Assembly: GCA_002049455.2 (NCBI GenBank)
Contig: KV918830.1
Span: forward strand, 1-64,000
Origin: Porphyra umbilicalis
Lineage: Eukaryota; Rhodophyta; Bangiophyceae; Bangiales; Bangiaceae
Reading direction: 5' to 3'
Length of the DNA: 64,000 nucleotides
This document shows positions 30,600 to 40,845 of the stretch, piece after piece; within the stretch, counting starts at the first letter, position 1; every line of letters starts with the position of its first letter. The position numbers were made by a program, and so were the translations under genes. The notes under the pieces were generated by a model. It ran no database searches. It saw only the letters and a list, made by a program, of their open reading frames with translations, and had not been told where the DNA came from.

Positions 30600-31770
30600 A
30601 ATCCAGAGTGCACTCAGTGTTCGCATGTTAAGACCCACAGTGTGCGCGTGCCAGTACCCAGCGGAGGGGGCGCCCGGTGAAACGCAGCTGCGTCTGCGGG
30701 AGGCGCTCGGCCTGCCATGCAGGTCGGTGTGAGAGGCCCGGTCGGTCTGGTGCCACAACCGGCGACCCGTCGCGACCCCTCGTCGACCGGCAGACGAAGA
30801 TTGCAATCAAGCCGCCGACGACAAGCAGCAATTTTGAGCGATGCACTTGGTCCTTACCTTACTGACACTAGACACATGCAAGTTCCAACCTCAAGAATAT
30901 AACAATTAACATCCAGTACTTCTGTTCAAAAAATGAAAACGTTCTTCAAACTTTGGCACATCAGTTCTGGACACCCTTGATCATGTCTCATCCACGAAGT
31001 TGAATCCAACTTCGCAGACTGGGTGAACGCTTTTATGAGTAGTTTTTGTGTCGCACCCAATTATATGCGAGCGGCGAGTCCTGTCACTCCACATCGGCTC
31101 CTTTTTTTCTGCCGGCGCCGTCGGTTGGTTTTTATGAGCCAGCCACACTTATGCTTGGCACTAGTCGGCGCCATGGAGTCACTGCCGAGCTGTGGAGCTG
31201 GTGGGCACGACGCGTCGTGGCACTGCAAAATAGTTCTTTGCCACTGGCAAGGCGAAAGAATTGGTCGCGTAGGTGCACTGACCTGTCGTGTGCGTTGTGA
31301 GCTCGCCGGATCTGTGGCCTCTCGCTCTCCCCAGGCATGTTCGCCGGCCTGGTCGGGTTTCGCAGCGCACAGCCTTTTTCGACCCGTACGATACGCTCTG
31401 TACTCGTGTCCTACGTGCCCGGTTCCGTGATTTGCGACGTGCTCCGGACTACGACCTCCGTGCTCTGTCTTTGTGTTTCGTACTCCATGCGTCGTGATCC
31501 GCATTCCTTGCTACCTTGCGCTAGTTGTACTGCGAAGCATGTCTGGCGGTCATGACTCGGAGGGTACCCATTCGACTCCTCCATCAAGCCCTGGAAGTGT
31601 TCTTCGCGCCAAGCAGACCGTGTATGAGCAGCGAGTGTGGGCCACTCATGGGGTAAAACTGCAACGAACCATCGAATGTCTTGCCGTCCGAGTTGTAATA
31701 TGCAGGACATCCGTACTCAATAAGCCAATGCATTGATGTACGGACGACTAACGCGCGCTTTACTGTTCAT
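30600..31770. other. No gene recognised
   Basis: Mid-GC DNA. A 135-codon plus-strand frame at 31023-31430 and shorter frames on both strands show no motif and are Cys/Ser-rich, as chance frames often are. An AT-rich stretch lies at about 30840-31050. Confidence 0.45.
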
Positions 31771-32585
31771 CTGGCACCGACGGCTTCGACGCATGCATCA
31801 CGGAAGGCCTCTCCACACAGGATGACGCATGCTTTCACTTCGCTCGCTGTGGCCGAGTCATGGCCAAAAAGATACACCAGTCGGAGGTGCCCCCGGGTAG
31901 GCGCAGCACCAAGGAGGACGCTGCCGATCACGACTTCATGACCTGGTTCAGCCTACCCAGATATCTTGAGGGTCCGCACGAAGATACCACGCGGTGTCTG
32001 CGGACCGTCAAAGACGAGGCCGTCGACCAGACGACTACTGGCGTCTCGCAAGGACCAAATGGCACCGTCATCAACACGATGAAGTTCAAGAAGGCTCTGA
32101 AGAAAAGTATGCGCATGAAGTGCAACCGGCGCCGCAACTCTGCGCGAGGACACAGCTAACGGCTTCTCGGCATCTACCTTGACACGTTCGTGCCTCAAGC
32201 CAGCGTGCAGGATGTCGTTGTCAACAACGGCGTTGTGGCCAACTCTGACGTGGAGGGGGCCCCTGCACCTTTGCCTGGCATCACGATTGGTCACCGGCTC
32301 GTGTTGGACCACGACGGCACGCAGACTAAGCGCATGCTGGACCTGGACGCAACGGCTGCTGCACTACTCGGCGAGTTTCTCGGCATAGTCCCTGTCGACG
32401 TGAGGAAATCGGTACGAGCAGCCGGGGCCGCGTGCGTCCAAGACAACCTCGTTCATGGTGAACTTTTTCGTTGCCTGCGCCCCGAAAGCGGCAAGGTGCG
32501 CAACGCTGTGGTGCAGAACTTGAATGACGAGCTTCAAGACGCAGCGGCGCGTGACATCAACTTGTCGGATGACGAGACAGACTAA
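31770..32585 (+). pseudogene. Hypothetical protein with one in-frame stop
   Basis: One plus-strand frame is protein-like from about 31790, through the ATG at 31860, to the stop at 32585, and is broken only by TAA at 32157-32159. Before the stop it is charged (MKFKKALKKSMRMKCNRRRN). After it comes a well-formed region (LGIYLDTFVPQASVQDVVVN, then LDLDATAAALLGEFLGIVPV) and an acidic C-terminus (LSDDETD). Upstream of 31860 a Cys/His-containing stretch (ACFHFARCGRVMAKK) is in frame. It could be a transposon accessory or host-derived protein. If the TAA is removed by splicing, it would be an intact gene. Confidence 0.45.
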
Positions 32586-32941
32586 AGCTCGGCAGCACCG
32601 TCCGCCGTCGCGAGGGCAGTCCTGTGTAGGCTGTACGCGCATTATTATTACTGTTCTGTGTTCTACGTTTTTTTTGTCGAAGAATTTTGTGTTTCATTTT
32701 ATTAATAAAAGCACCGTTTCGTACCCGCTAGAGTCCTCCAGAAGTTCGTGCTGTCTCTTCGGCAGACATTGCTCGGCACCAACAAAGGAATTTTATGTGC
32801 GTCTGTCACACGGATTATGGCACTGTTTACATACGGGAGTGCCCCGCGTACTACCCGAGCGAGCGCCGCGCAGATATTCTCGGAAACGGGATGCAAACTG
32901 TACTGCAGGGCGGTGGGGAGCATGATCGTACTGCTCTTCTA

Positions 32942-33160
32942 TAGGCGTGTATTCTGGGCAGTATCTCGGACTGTACGCAATAGGTGCATACGAATGACCT
33001 CTAACGTGGCCAGCAAGATAGTCACGGCATTTTACGCGTCGATTTTACGCAGGTGTAGGTTCTGGGCAGACTCTCCGACTGTACGGGATGACTGCCTACG
33101 AATGACCCGCAACGTGGCCAACAGGAAAGTGGTGGTGTTTTCCAAGTACATTGCATGCCG
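32942..33160. repeat. 109-bp tandem duplication, two copies
   Basis: TTCTGGGCAG and the following CTGTACG recur exactly 109 bp apart (32952/33061 and 32971/33080). They are followed in both copies by TACGAATGACC and AACGTGGCCA. The copies are about 85% alike by eye. Confidence 0.85.
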
Positions 33161-33706
33161 ACTAGCGCAAAAAAAAGACACACGGACGGCGTTCTGATAT
33201 GTACCCACTATGAGCGGCAGACCAGTGCACAGGGTGATTGCAAGCAATAATATCCCTGCGAAACTCAGAAAATATGCAGGATATTAATTGAAGGACTGTC
33301 CTAGTTTCTTCAGCAGAGCTGTTCAGCCGCAAGAATCTCAAACAGTCCCTCAGTAGACCCTACAAACAATGGCCGGCTCTTTCTGTAGAACAATCCAATG
33401 TCTGGATCCTGGGCAATCTGGGAAATCCATTTACAGTATAAATCTGGGACGTTCAAATTGTGGCTCAGATTCCTATCGTTAAGAGAGGCGTCCAGGCTCT
33501 GCGCCCTCATTGGCGCGAGGGTGCAGGAGGCACTGCCCACTTTGTCGGTGAATTGGTGGACCAATGAGAAAGCGCCAGAGCGTATCTTTTGAGAAAGGGC
33601 CCTTCAATAGATACCCCACTTGTCACCGGCTCACGGACTGCGTGGAGGCAGGTCACGACTGAGCGGGTTGGTGCCGTCGGAGTCCTTCACCTTTTTTGGG
33701 AATGGC
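33161..33706. other. No gene recognised between tandem duplication and foldback element
   Basis: AT-richer DNA with only short frames and no recognised motif or repeat. Confidence 0.45.
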
Positions 33707-35365
33707 CTCATCAGACGCGGGCTGCTCTGACACATGAGGCAGCACATGACAGCAATGAGCCCTCCATCGCTCTTTCTGGCCCCCCAGAACGTGGAGCCGG
33801 GCCCATCCGCCAAACTGCCTGGTCTCCCACTGGCGGGCGTGCCTGGCGTCACACGTCCAGTTTGAATGTTCAGAGCGCGGAGGCCGGCCCGTCGCCGAAT
33901 TTTGGCTGACGGCCGAGTGCGAGGTGGACAGAGACCAGAAGATCTCCTCTTGCGCGCTATTTTGAAACGATGGCAGGTAGATATGGAAATCATCGGGAAT
34001 CGCAGCATATTGTGATCCTGGTCTGATCGCTGAACAATGGCCCGACGGTCGAGATCATGGGCCCGTTCTGGGTCGCTCAAAATTGCATTCGGAATCTTGT
34101 GACGTGCCGGGCGCATATGTCGACCAGACGACGGCGTCGCCGATCCGATCGACGTCGCCATCGCGATCCGTTACCGCCCCCCCCCCCGCCCGCTCCCCCC
34201 CCCCCCCGCACCGCCGCCACCGCGATCCGCGGCCCCCCCCTGCCCCCCCGCCCCCCCCCCCCCCACCGCCGTCATCGCGATCCGCGCCTTCCCCTCCCAC
34301 CGCCGCCGTCGAGACCGGCGCCGGCGCCACGGCCCCCCCATTCTGTATGCACTCGTCACTGCTGTTGGTGCTCTCGTCTGGCGTCCTAGCTCTTTTGCTC
34401 GTTGTTTTGTGTCCTCTGGCTTGTTTACGTGGCTGTTCCTATATCGCCTGAAGACGTATATTACTCTTGCTGTTGTTTCGTTCTTTGCCACCTCGTTTTG
34501 GAGCTTTTGCTGTGGGACTCAAAGCGGAGTCCTCGCAACTGTGTGCATCGCATCTTCGTCGAAAACATTCCTCATGGCCGTTCCAAAATGCACATCACAT
34601 ACTCGCTGAGGGCGCGAGGGGGATGCGCTCTTGGTTCAGTACGGAGAGGCCACAAACCAAAACGCGAGCCCATTTATTCCTGAGACAACAACACAGCGAA
34701 CGAAAGGCAAAAAAAAACACCGACAAGGCAGCCACAGCGGTGATCAGCACCAACGGGCGGGGGCAGGGAAGCGGCGCGGGCTGCGGACCGGGCGAATGCG
34801 GCGTGGAAAGGGGGCGGGGGAAGGGGGGGAGGAAGAGGGGAGCGCGGATCGCGGTGGCGGCGGTGCGGGGAGGGGGGCGGGGCGGGGGGGGGGGGGGCGG
34901 TAACGGATCGCGGTGGCGACGTCGACCGGATCGGCGACGCCGTCGTCCGGTCGACATATGCGCCCCGCCGCGTCACAAGTTTCCGAATGCAATTTTGAGC
35001 GACCGAGAACGGGCCCATGATCTCGACCGTCGGGCCATTGTTCAGGGATCAGACCAGGATCAGAATATGCTGCGATTCCCGATGGTTTCGCAATGGACTC
35101 GCTATCGTCTCAAAATAGCGCGCACGAGGAGATCTTCTGGTCTCTGTCCACCTCGCACTTGGCCGTCAGCTAAACTGGCTTGCGAGCCCGCCTCCGAGAT
35201 CAGAAATTCCAACGGGACGAGTGACCCCTGGCACGCCCCCCAATGGGCGACCAGCCAGAATTGCCGAAGGGCCCGGCTCCACGATGTGGGGGGCCAGAAA
35301 GAGCGATGCAGGGCTCATTGCTGTCATGTGCTGCCTCGTGTGTCTGAGCACCCAAAGTCTATGAG
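33707..35365. mobile_element. Foldback (long-inverted-repeat) element
   Basis: The left arm, about 33707-34310, is the reverse complement of about 34800-35365. Shared blocks include GAGGCAGCACATGACAGCAA near the outer ends, GACAGAGACCAGAAGATCTC, and ACAATGGCCCGACGGTCGAG. Both arms end in long C-tracts (G-tracts on the right). The unique centre (about 34320-34790) has short plus-strand frames without motifs. Arms are roughly 90% alike by eye in the non-repetitive part. No target duplication or transposase is visible, so it is a non-autonomous foldback element or an inverted duplication. Confidence 0.8.
34862..34902 (+). repeat. G-tract with quadruplex potential
   Basis: Nearly uninterrupted G with single spacers (GGGGAGGGGGGCGGGG and then twelve G). 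It mirrors the C-tracts at 34178-34264 in the opposite arm of the foldback element. Confidence 0.85.
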
Positions 35366-36360
35366 CAGAAGAGCGCCTTTGAGAAATATTCGTCGACACG
35401 GCAATGGTTCTCAGCCACGTTTACGCGAAACGAAGAACATGTGGGTGGTACTATTGATCTCGGCTGATTGCTAGGTTTTCTGTCGAACGACTGTATCCTC
35501 AGGATTGAATAACAACCCACTGTGCAGCGCGTTTCTCGCTCTCACTTATGTAATCCTCATGTCAAACGCAGAGTTCCCTGAGGAAAGTTCTGGGGATCGG
35601 TTATCGACTGCAGCCAGATCGATCCTAGCGGTCGCGATAACTGGTTTCTGAGATCATCCAGTACTGATCTCAGGACCGAAGCAGGATAGTCTTCCGGGTC
35701 TTTCGTGGGACAATCCATCTGACCCCAATTCTTAGCAACTGGCTTCTGATGACGGCCTAAACCCATCCCTACCGGAAGAGAAAAGTACGGCTCGCCTCCG
35801 GAGAGTCTCGCGGGATCGGGGGTCTTTCACGATTTTGCTGGAGCGCTCCCGTTCTCCTGCTGGAAAATGCACCCACGAAAATGTCTGTACCAGTTCTTGA
35901 CACAATTATTTCTCATATGAGAACGGCTTAGAATCGCACATTACAGTCAGAAAAACTTCCTTTGAACGGAGTAGTTGATCATCTGGAGCCCCGAGTTCTC
36001 GTCCTGGTGTCGCCTTCTACCACAATCTTTCCACGGGAGGTGAATCATCGTCATCCGATTGGCCGTGAACTGGATCTTACAGTACGTGGACACGTGCGAG
36101 CAAATACGAACAAGTCAAGTGGAGCTACACGAATCTCAAAGACTTCGCTGAGAGGTTTCACGCGAACAAACTGGGACTCCTTGCCAAGACAGATGCATGC
36201 AAGTGACGCGCCCTTTCATGTTCACCAGAAACCGATGAAGGAGCTGTGTGCACCGCGAAGGGAGCGCGTGTTGCTCTGGACGCTTCACAGACGAGGGGCA
36301 CAGGAATTGTTGAGGAATCTCTAGGGTCATGATACACAGAAGGATGCTAAAAACAAGACT
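35366..36360. other. No gene recognised
   Basis: Mid-GC DNA with short frames on both strands, the longest a 120-codon plus frame at 35962. No known motif. Confidence 0.45.
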
Positions 36361-36363
36361 TTC

Positions 36364-36512
36364 GGCGGGGGTCCAGGATAGAGCAGGGGGGAGGGAGGGG
36401 GGGAGACGGGGGGGAAGGCTGCACGCCAAGGACAGGCGCGGGGACAGGGGGCGCACGGGTGGGGGGGAAGGGGGCTGGATGGACAGGGGGGACGTGGGTA
36501 AGGGGAGCTCAG
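36364..36512 (+). repeat. Purine-rich (G/A) tract
   Basis: About 150 bp dominated by G runs of 3-8 with A/C interruptions on the plus strand. Such a tract can form triplex or quadruplex DNA. It is flanked by unremarkable sequence. Confidence 0.8.
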
Positions 36513-38034
36513 GGGCTATTAGATGGACGATAAAATGATGAGTAAGCCTGTGCTGGTACGCAGGAAGCTGGTACAGGGTTATGCTGTAGTGACATGAAGG
36601 GCAGGAGACGGGGGGGCCGATAGGTAGCCCTGAAAAACTCGCGCAGTACAATGCAGCAACGAAACTTGGGCTTCAGAGCCTCTCGCATGTTCTGACCACA
36701 CCTCTTCGTCGACCTTGGCCGTAAAATCGGCGCATACAGGCACTACAGGGCTCTTGGGTGCATCCGGCAGACTCAACATCCTGATCCTTGCGGCAGACGC
36801 GGACGGGAGCAACACGCTGCGTTCGGAAATCACTGGAAGGGCTTGGTGGACGTGGAATTGCACCGATCCGGCCATGTACTTTTTCCTGTTCTTTTGCAGG
36901 GAAAAACGCTTTTCTCGTCCAATAGTGCTCCGTTTGAGGCGCACAAGGCATTGTTGAAGAGCGGATGAGTTCAAGAGTCCAGTGGTGTGACTCAGACCGT
37001 GCTGATATGTTTTGTGGCTTTTACAAAAAAGGAGGGAACCGCGCCATAGGTGGTTCCGGAGCATCCCCAGGCACCCGATTTCATACGTGAACACTGTGGA
37101 TTTCCTACACAAGTCCGATTCGCGAAGAACTGGAACAAGTGTCGAGAACTGGTGACAGACTGGTATCTTGATTGTCTGCAAAGTGGGGCGCATGCTGATT
37201 TGCTGGACAGGCGCCGGTACCGACAATTGTCAAGTTGCCTCCGCAAAGCCTTCAGTACAGGATGAAATGGCATGTACTAGGCCATATTATACCCCCCTGC
37301 ACACTGCAGAACTTCCAATATAGTACAGAATCGATATTCGCGTTTTAGACCGCGGCGCTCCTCTGCACGCGCCCAGTATAGGAATACACCTCGCCCACCA
37401 CGCGCCTGGCTGCCACTCCACGGCAGAAGCACTGCTCAGCCATGTCGTACGCAGGGGTCTTTACGGTGCTGGGTGGGAACAAGTAGAGCTCGCAGGACAT
37501 CCCATGATCAAGAAGCGTAGCGTGGCAACTACAAACGGCGATCTATCACGCTTCCCTTGTGGGCTGTCGTGACGCTGTTTGCTGCTCTGCAGAGAGGCCG
37601 TTTATGCCTCGTCTCATGCGTTCATTCTTTGGCTGCGCTTCCTTTGCGAACACTGCATAACATGTCAAGCGGCTGGGAGGCAGCCGTAGGCGGAGGAGCT
37701 GCCCTGCGGCAGAAGCACCAGCCAGATTGCCGGCAGTGGGCTACGGGGAGGCAGAGGGCACTGATGGACAATGGGGTGGCTGCGGACAGCTGCGGGGCGG
37801 CTTTCGTGTCTAGGAGCTATTGGCGGTGATGCTTGTTCTTTAAATGGGCTGACGAGTAGCCGTAGGTCAAGCCCAAGAGGCGTACTGGACTGGTAAGTAT
37901 ATGAGCCCTCGAAAACTTCTCTTCCTGCAGCGCTCTGAGGAGCTGTTACCCCCTCCCGAGTGACACTGTGGAGCAGTGGTCAGAGAAGGGCGGTCATGCA
38001 ACCACGCACTGAACCGGTCCATTGCCCCGAGGAT
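36513..38034. other. No recognisable gene; one weak coding-like stretch
   Basis: A 215-codon minus frame at 36579-37226 and plus frames at 36715-36957 and 37050-37265 overlap. The last (FPTQVRFAKNWNKCRELVTD) is the most protein-like but carries no known motif. From 37270 to 38034 I see nothing beyond short frames. Confidence 0.35.
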
Positions 38035-38950
38035 CGTCGGCGGTTCTGTCATCGCGCTTCGTTGGTTACTTTCAAGCAATTTGGGGGCGACCCAATGTGG
38101 TGCCCCACCGAAACCGCAGCCTACGACTTGGAATGGCCGGTCGGAGATCTGGCGACACAATGATTTATTCGGTTCGGATGGCATATCCAACGGCTAAGGT
38201 TGTGCCTTGACGGCGCGTGCACGTGCACGCGATTGGGTCCGAATATGGATATGTGTCCGTCGCGCGGGCATCATTTGACCACCGCTGTCTTGACTGGCCA
38301 CCAAGACTGTCGTGATTAAATTGTTTGAAACGCGGCATCTGGAAAGGGCAGATCGCATCTCGCAGCCATCGCAAGGAAGTTTCTGACACAGCGCGCCTGC
38401 TACATTGCCGCAGCCACGCAAGCGGGCTCCGCTGATGATGATTCGCCTCATTGCAGTCACGTGGCCGCACGACATGATCAGAATATAGCTCTCGTCCAAT
38501 CATGCGTGCGAGATGCAGAGCCGCCCAACAGGTTATTCCGTACCGAGCACGTTCGCGTGTGCGAGAATTTTGAAAACTCTCGCACACGTGATCGTGCTCG
38601 GCCCGGATCGGCCCGAATCGGCCCGTTTCTTCCCGTTTCGGACGGTAAGTCCGTTCGTGCGCGGGTCACCCGATCGCTCTGATAATTTCAAAACTGGTGG
38701 ACGTGATTGGGGCGTGATTGGAACGCCGCGTTCCCATTGGCTAGCACGCACTTGTGCGCGCCGTGCACGCGCCGTCAAGACAGAGCATTAGACAATGAGA
38801 ATCAAGCTCACACGGCCGAGTCTCAGGCTTGTGTATAACTGCAATGATGCAATTTCACAAATTCAGGAGCGGCCGCGCCCCTGGTGCACTCAGGCGAGAT
38901 CACTGTCTGCACGGAATGATGAGGAAAGCTGCAGAACGGCCTTTGCCGTT
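38035..38950 (+). mobile_element. Element 'A', third copy, partial and diverged
   Basis: The terminus CGTCGGCGGTTCTGTC at 38035 and the next 160 bp match the outer ends of the A copies at 18436 and 27100. The match resumes at 38786 (TGATGCAATTTCACAAATTCAGGAG and on) and fades at about 38950, before the GC-rich core. The gap between the two matching parts is a nested MITE. The orientation is the same as the left A copy. The far end is missing. Confidence 0.75.
38206..38779. mobile_element. MITE nested in the third A copy
   Basis: It interrupts the A homology and is bounded by inverted repeats CTTGACGGCGCGTGCACG (38206-38223) and GTGCACGCGCCGTCAAG (38763-38779). The outer few bases (to about 38199 and 38788) may also belong to it. 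A/T-containing TA or TAG at both junctions may be the target duplication. The interior includes a hairpin GTGTGCGAGA...TCTCGCACAC near 38568-38588 and short CCCG/ATCGG repeats. There is no ORF with a motif. Confidence 0.75.
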
Positions 38951-39183
38951 TATCATTGCAATCTTGCAGGTGAACTCGGCATCTGATTGGCTGGTGCCGC
39001 ACTGCGGTGACAGTATAAGGCACGTTCTAAGGTTGCTTCGGCCCATGTCGCGCTCATGTGACAGGCGACGAAAGCTCGGTGGGGGCTAGACTCCTGTACA
39101 TTGACCAGAAGAGACATATTTTTCCTTGCTCTCTTCAAATATGATCATCATTGCTTCCGAGATGCCTTGTGACTTGATGTGCG

Positions 39184-40222
39184 ATGAAAGCGCCGTCGGC
39201 TGTCCGATCCGATCCATACTGGTTGGCGTCACGCCGTGGCGGCGGCAAGACCATATATTCTTTTGTGTACCAGCAGGCGGCATTGATGAAAAACATTGCG
39301 GCAGCTGTGCGCTTGCGCCGGGTTGTAATGTCCAGACCTTTGGTAAATGAGTTTCACGCGACCGCCGCCACTTTTCTTGCGTTTTGTGCTCGCTACGGTC
39401 GCTACTTGAGCGCGCCGTGCGAATGCCGGAGCCCGCCTTCACGATGCTTGTGGACAAGCTACGCCCTCGGCGGCCGTCACGTGGGCTATCGGACGAGCTG
39501 CGGCCAGCAATGGCCTTGCGCTACGTAGGAAGTGGAAGTTACCCCGACATTTGCGCCGCTTTCGGGGTTGCTACAGCAACCATATACAACTGCCCTTCGG
39601 AGGTGATTGACACTGTGAATGCCTCTGCTTCATTGGACTTCATCTTCATACCGGGGGACCCTGTTTGGCGATGACAGACGCCTGAAGGTTTCAAGCGCAG
39701 CCGCAAGACGCCGTTTGACAACGTGCTGGGTGCCATTGACGGAATATCAGTTCAACAGGAGCAGCCGCAGGCGAGGGACATGCCCTGTGTGGCCGACAAC
39801 TACTCGCGGAAGTGCTTCTATGTGTTCAACACGCAGGCGGTATGCAACGCCCAGATCTAATGTATCGGGATGCGCTGCAAGAGCCTGGGATCCTGCCACG
39901 ACTCAGCGACTTTCACCTCTACGGACCTGGGTGCCATGCTGATGAACCCGCGCGACGCCACGACCATGCAGCTGATCCAGGCGGGCTCCTGATTTGTCGG
40001 TAACCAGGCGTACGCGGCGGGGGATGCGATGGCGGTTTCATGGCTTGGGGGCGGTGGTGGTGTCCGGTCTCGGGATAGCTACAACTATATCCTGTCATCC
40101 TGTCGCGTCCACATTGAGCAAGCATTTGGTATATTGGTTTGGCGGTGGGGTGTGTTTTGGCGGCCCCTGCGGATGCGTTTCTGAAGAGACCGAGCCTCAT
40201 CCGGGCCTGTTTCAAGTTGCAC
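39184..40222 (+). pseudogene. PIF/Harbinger transposase, 5' part, split by gypsy element
   Basis: From about 39360 to 40222 one frame reads as a DDE_Tnp_4-type transposase: RMPEPAFTMLVDKLRPRRP, LRPAMALRYVGSGSYPDICA, FDNVLGAIDGISV, YSRKCFYVFNTQAV, GNQAYAAGDAMAVSW, VHIEQAFGILVWRWG. The first catalytic Asp is at 39738 and the Glu at 40116. The expected second Asp is Asn at 40002 (GNQAY), so catalysis is lost. Stops TGA 39672, TAA 39858, TGA 39990 and TGA 40182 interrupt the frame, and a small shift lies between 40182 and 40210. The N-terminal part (39184-39360) is in another frame. The gene continues at 49126, beyond the gypsy insertion. Confidence 0.9.
40218..40222. repeat. Target-site duplication of the gypsy element, left (TGCAC)
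   Basis: TGCAC immediately precedes the 5' LTR and recurs at 49126-49130 immediately after the 3' LTR. Five-base duplications are standard for gypsy integrases. Confidence 0.95.
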
Positions 40223-40615
40223 TGTAGCATATCTCTGCTCCCAATTGGCAATTGGCCACGAGTAGCCCCCTTGACTGGCTGAATCCACGGATTCGTGCGA
40301 CTCGGCTTGTGGCACGCCCTTTGGGGGGTTACTTCCGCATTGTTTATTTTTTATTGCTTGTTTGCTTGCCTGTCTTATCTGTCTGCCGGCACTCATTACG
40401 ATCGCTCGATCGGATGGTCGATCGACCAGTGCCGTTGTTTGTATTAAACCACCGTGGGTCCGGGGTCGCCGTCGTGGGCACCACCCGGCTCCCTATCGGA
40501 TGCCCTTCAACAAAAGGTCTTCTTCCTCGCCGCGACGGCGATAGAACTCGCTTTATTGCTTGGCTACGGTCGGTCTCAGTACACTGGTAATTGAACTGAT
40601 GTTATTAATACCGCA
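40223..40615 (+). repeat. 5' LTR of the gypsy element
   Basis: 393 bp, starting TGTAGCATATCTCTGC and ending ATACCGCA, so TG...CA termini. It contains a T-rich stretch (TTTATTTTTTATTGC) and AATTGGCAATTGG near its start. It is the promoter and poly(A) region of such elements by family knowledge; no TATA box could be assigned with confidence. Confidence 0.95.
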
Positions 40616-40617
40616 TT

Positions 40618-40635
40618 TGGTGGAGCAGCAGGGGA
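40618..40635 (+). other. Putative primer-binding site
   Basis: TGGTGGAGCAGCAGGGGA begins two bases after the LTR. A primer site starts with TGG because tRNAs end in CCA. The tRNA identity was not determined. Confidence 0.6.
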
Positions 40636-40845
40636 TACCCTCGCCTTCATCGTGCCTCGCGGCCCGGTGTCCCCGAGAACTTTCTCGCTGCCTCGTGGCA
40701 TTGTGACGGTGTCGATACGGTCGCTTGGCGCGCGGGGCGCAAGCCATCGACTTGTGGGCGTGGTGCCGGGGGCATCACGGTTGAGATCTCCGACGTTGGC
40801 GCGCAGGGCGTAAGCCAAGTCGGAACACTTTGTTCAGGTCCCAGT

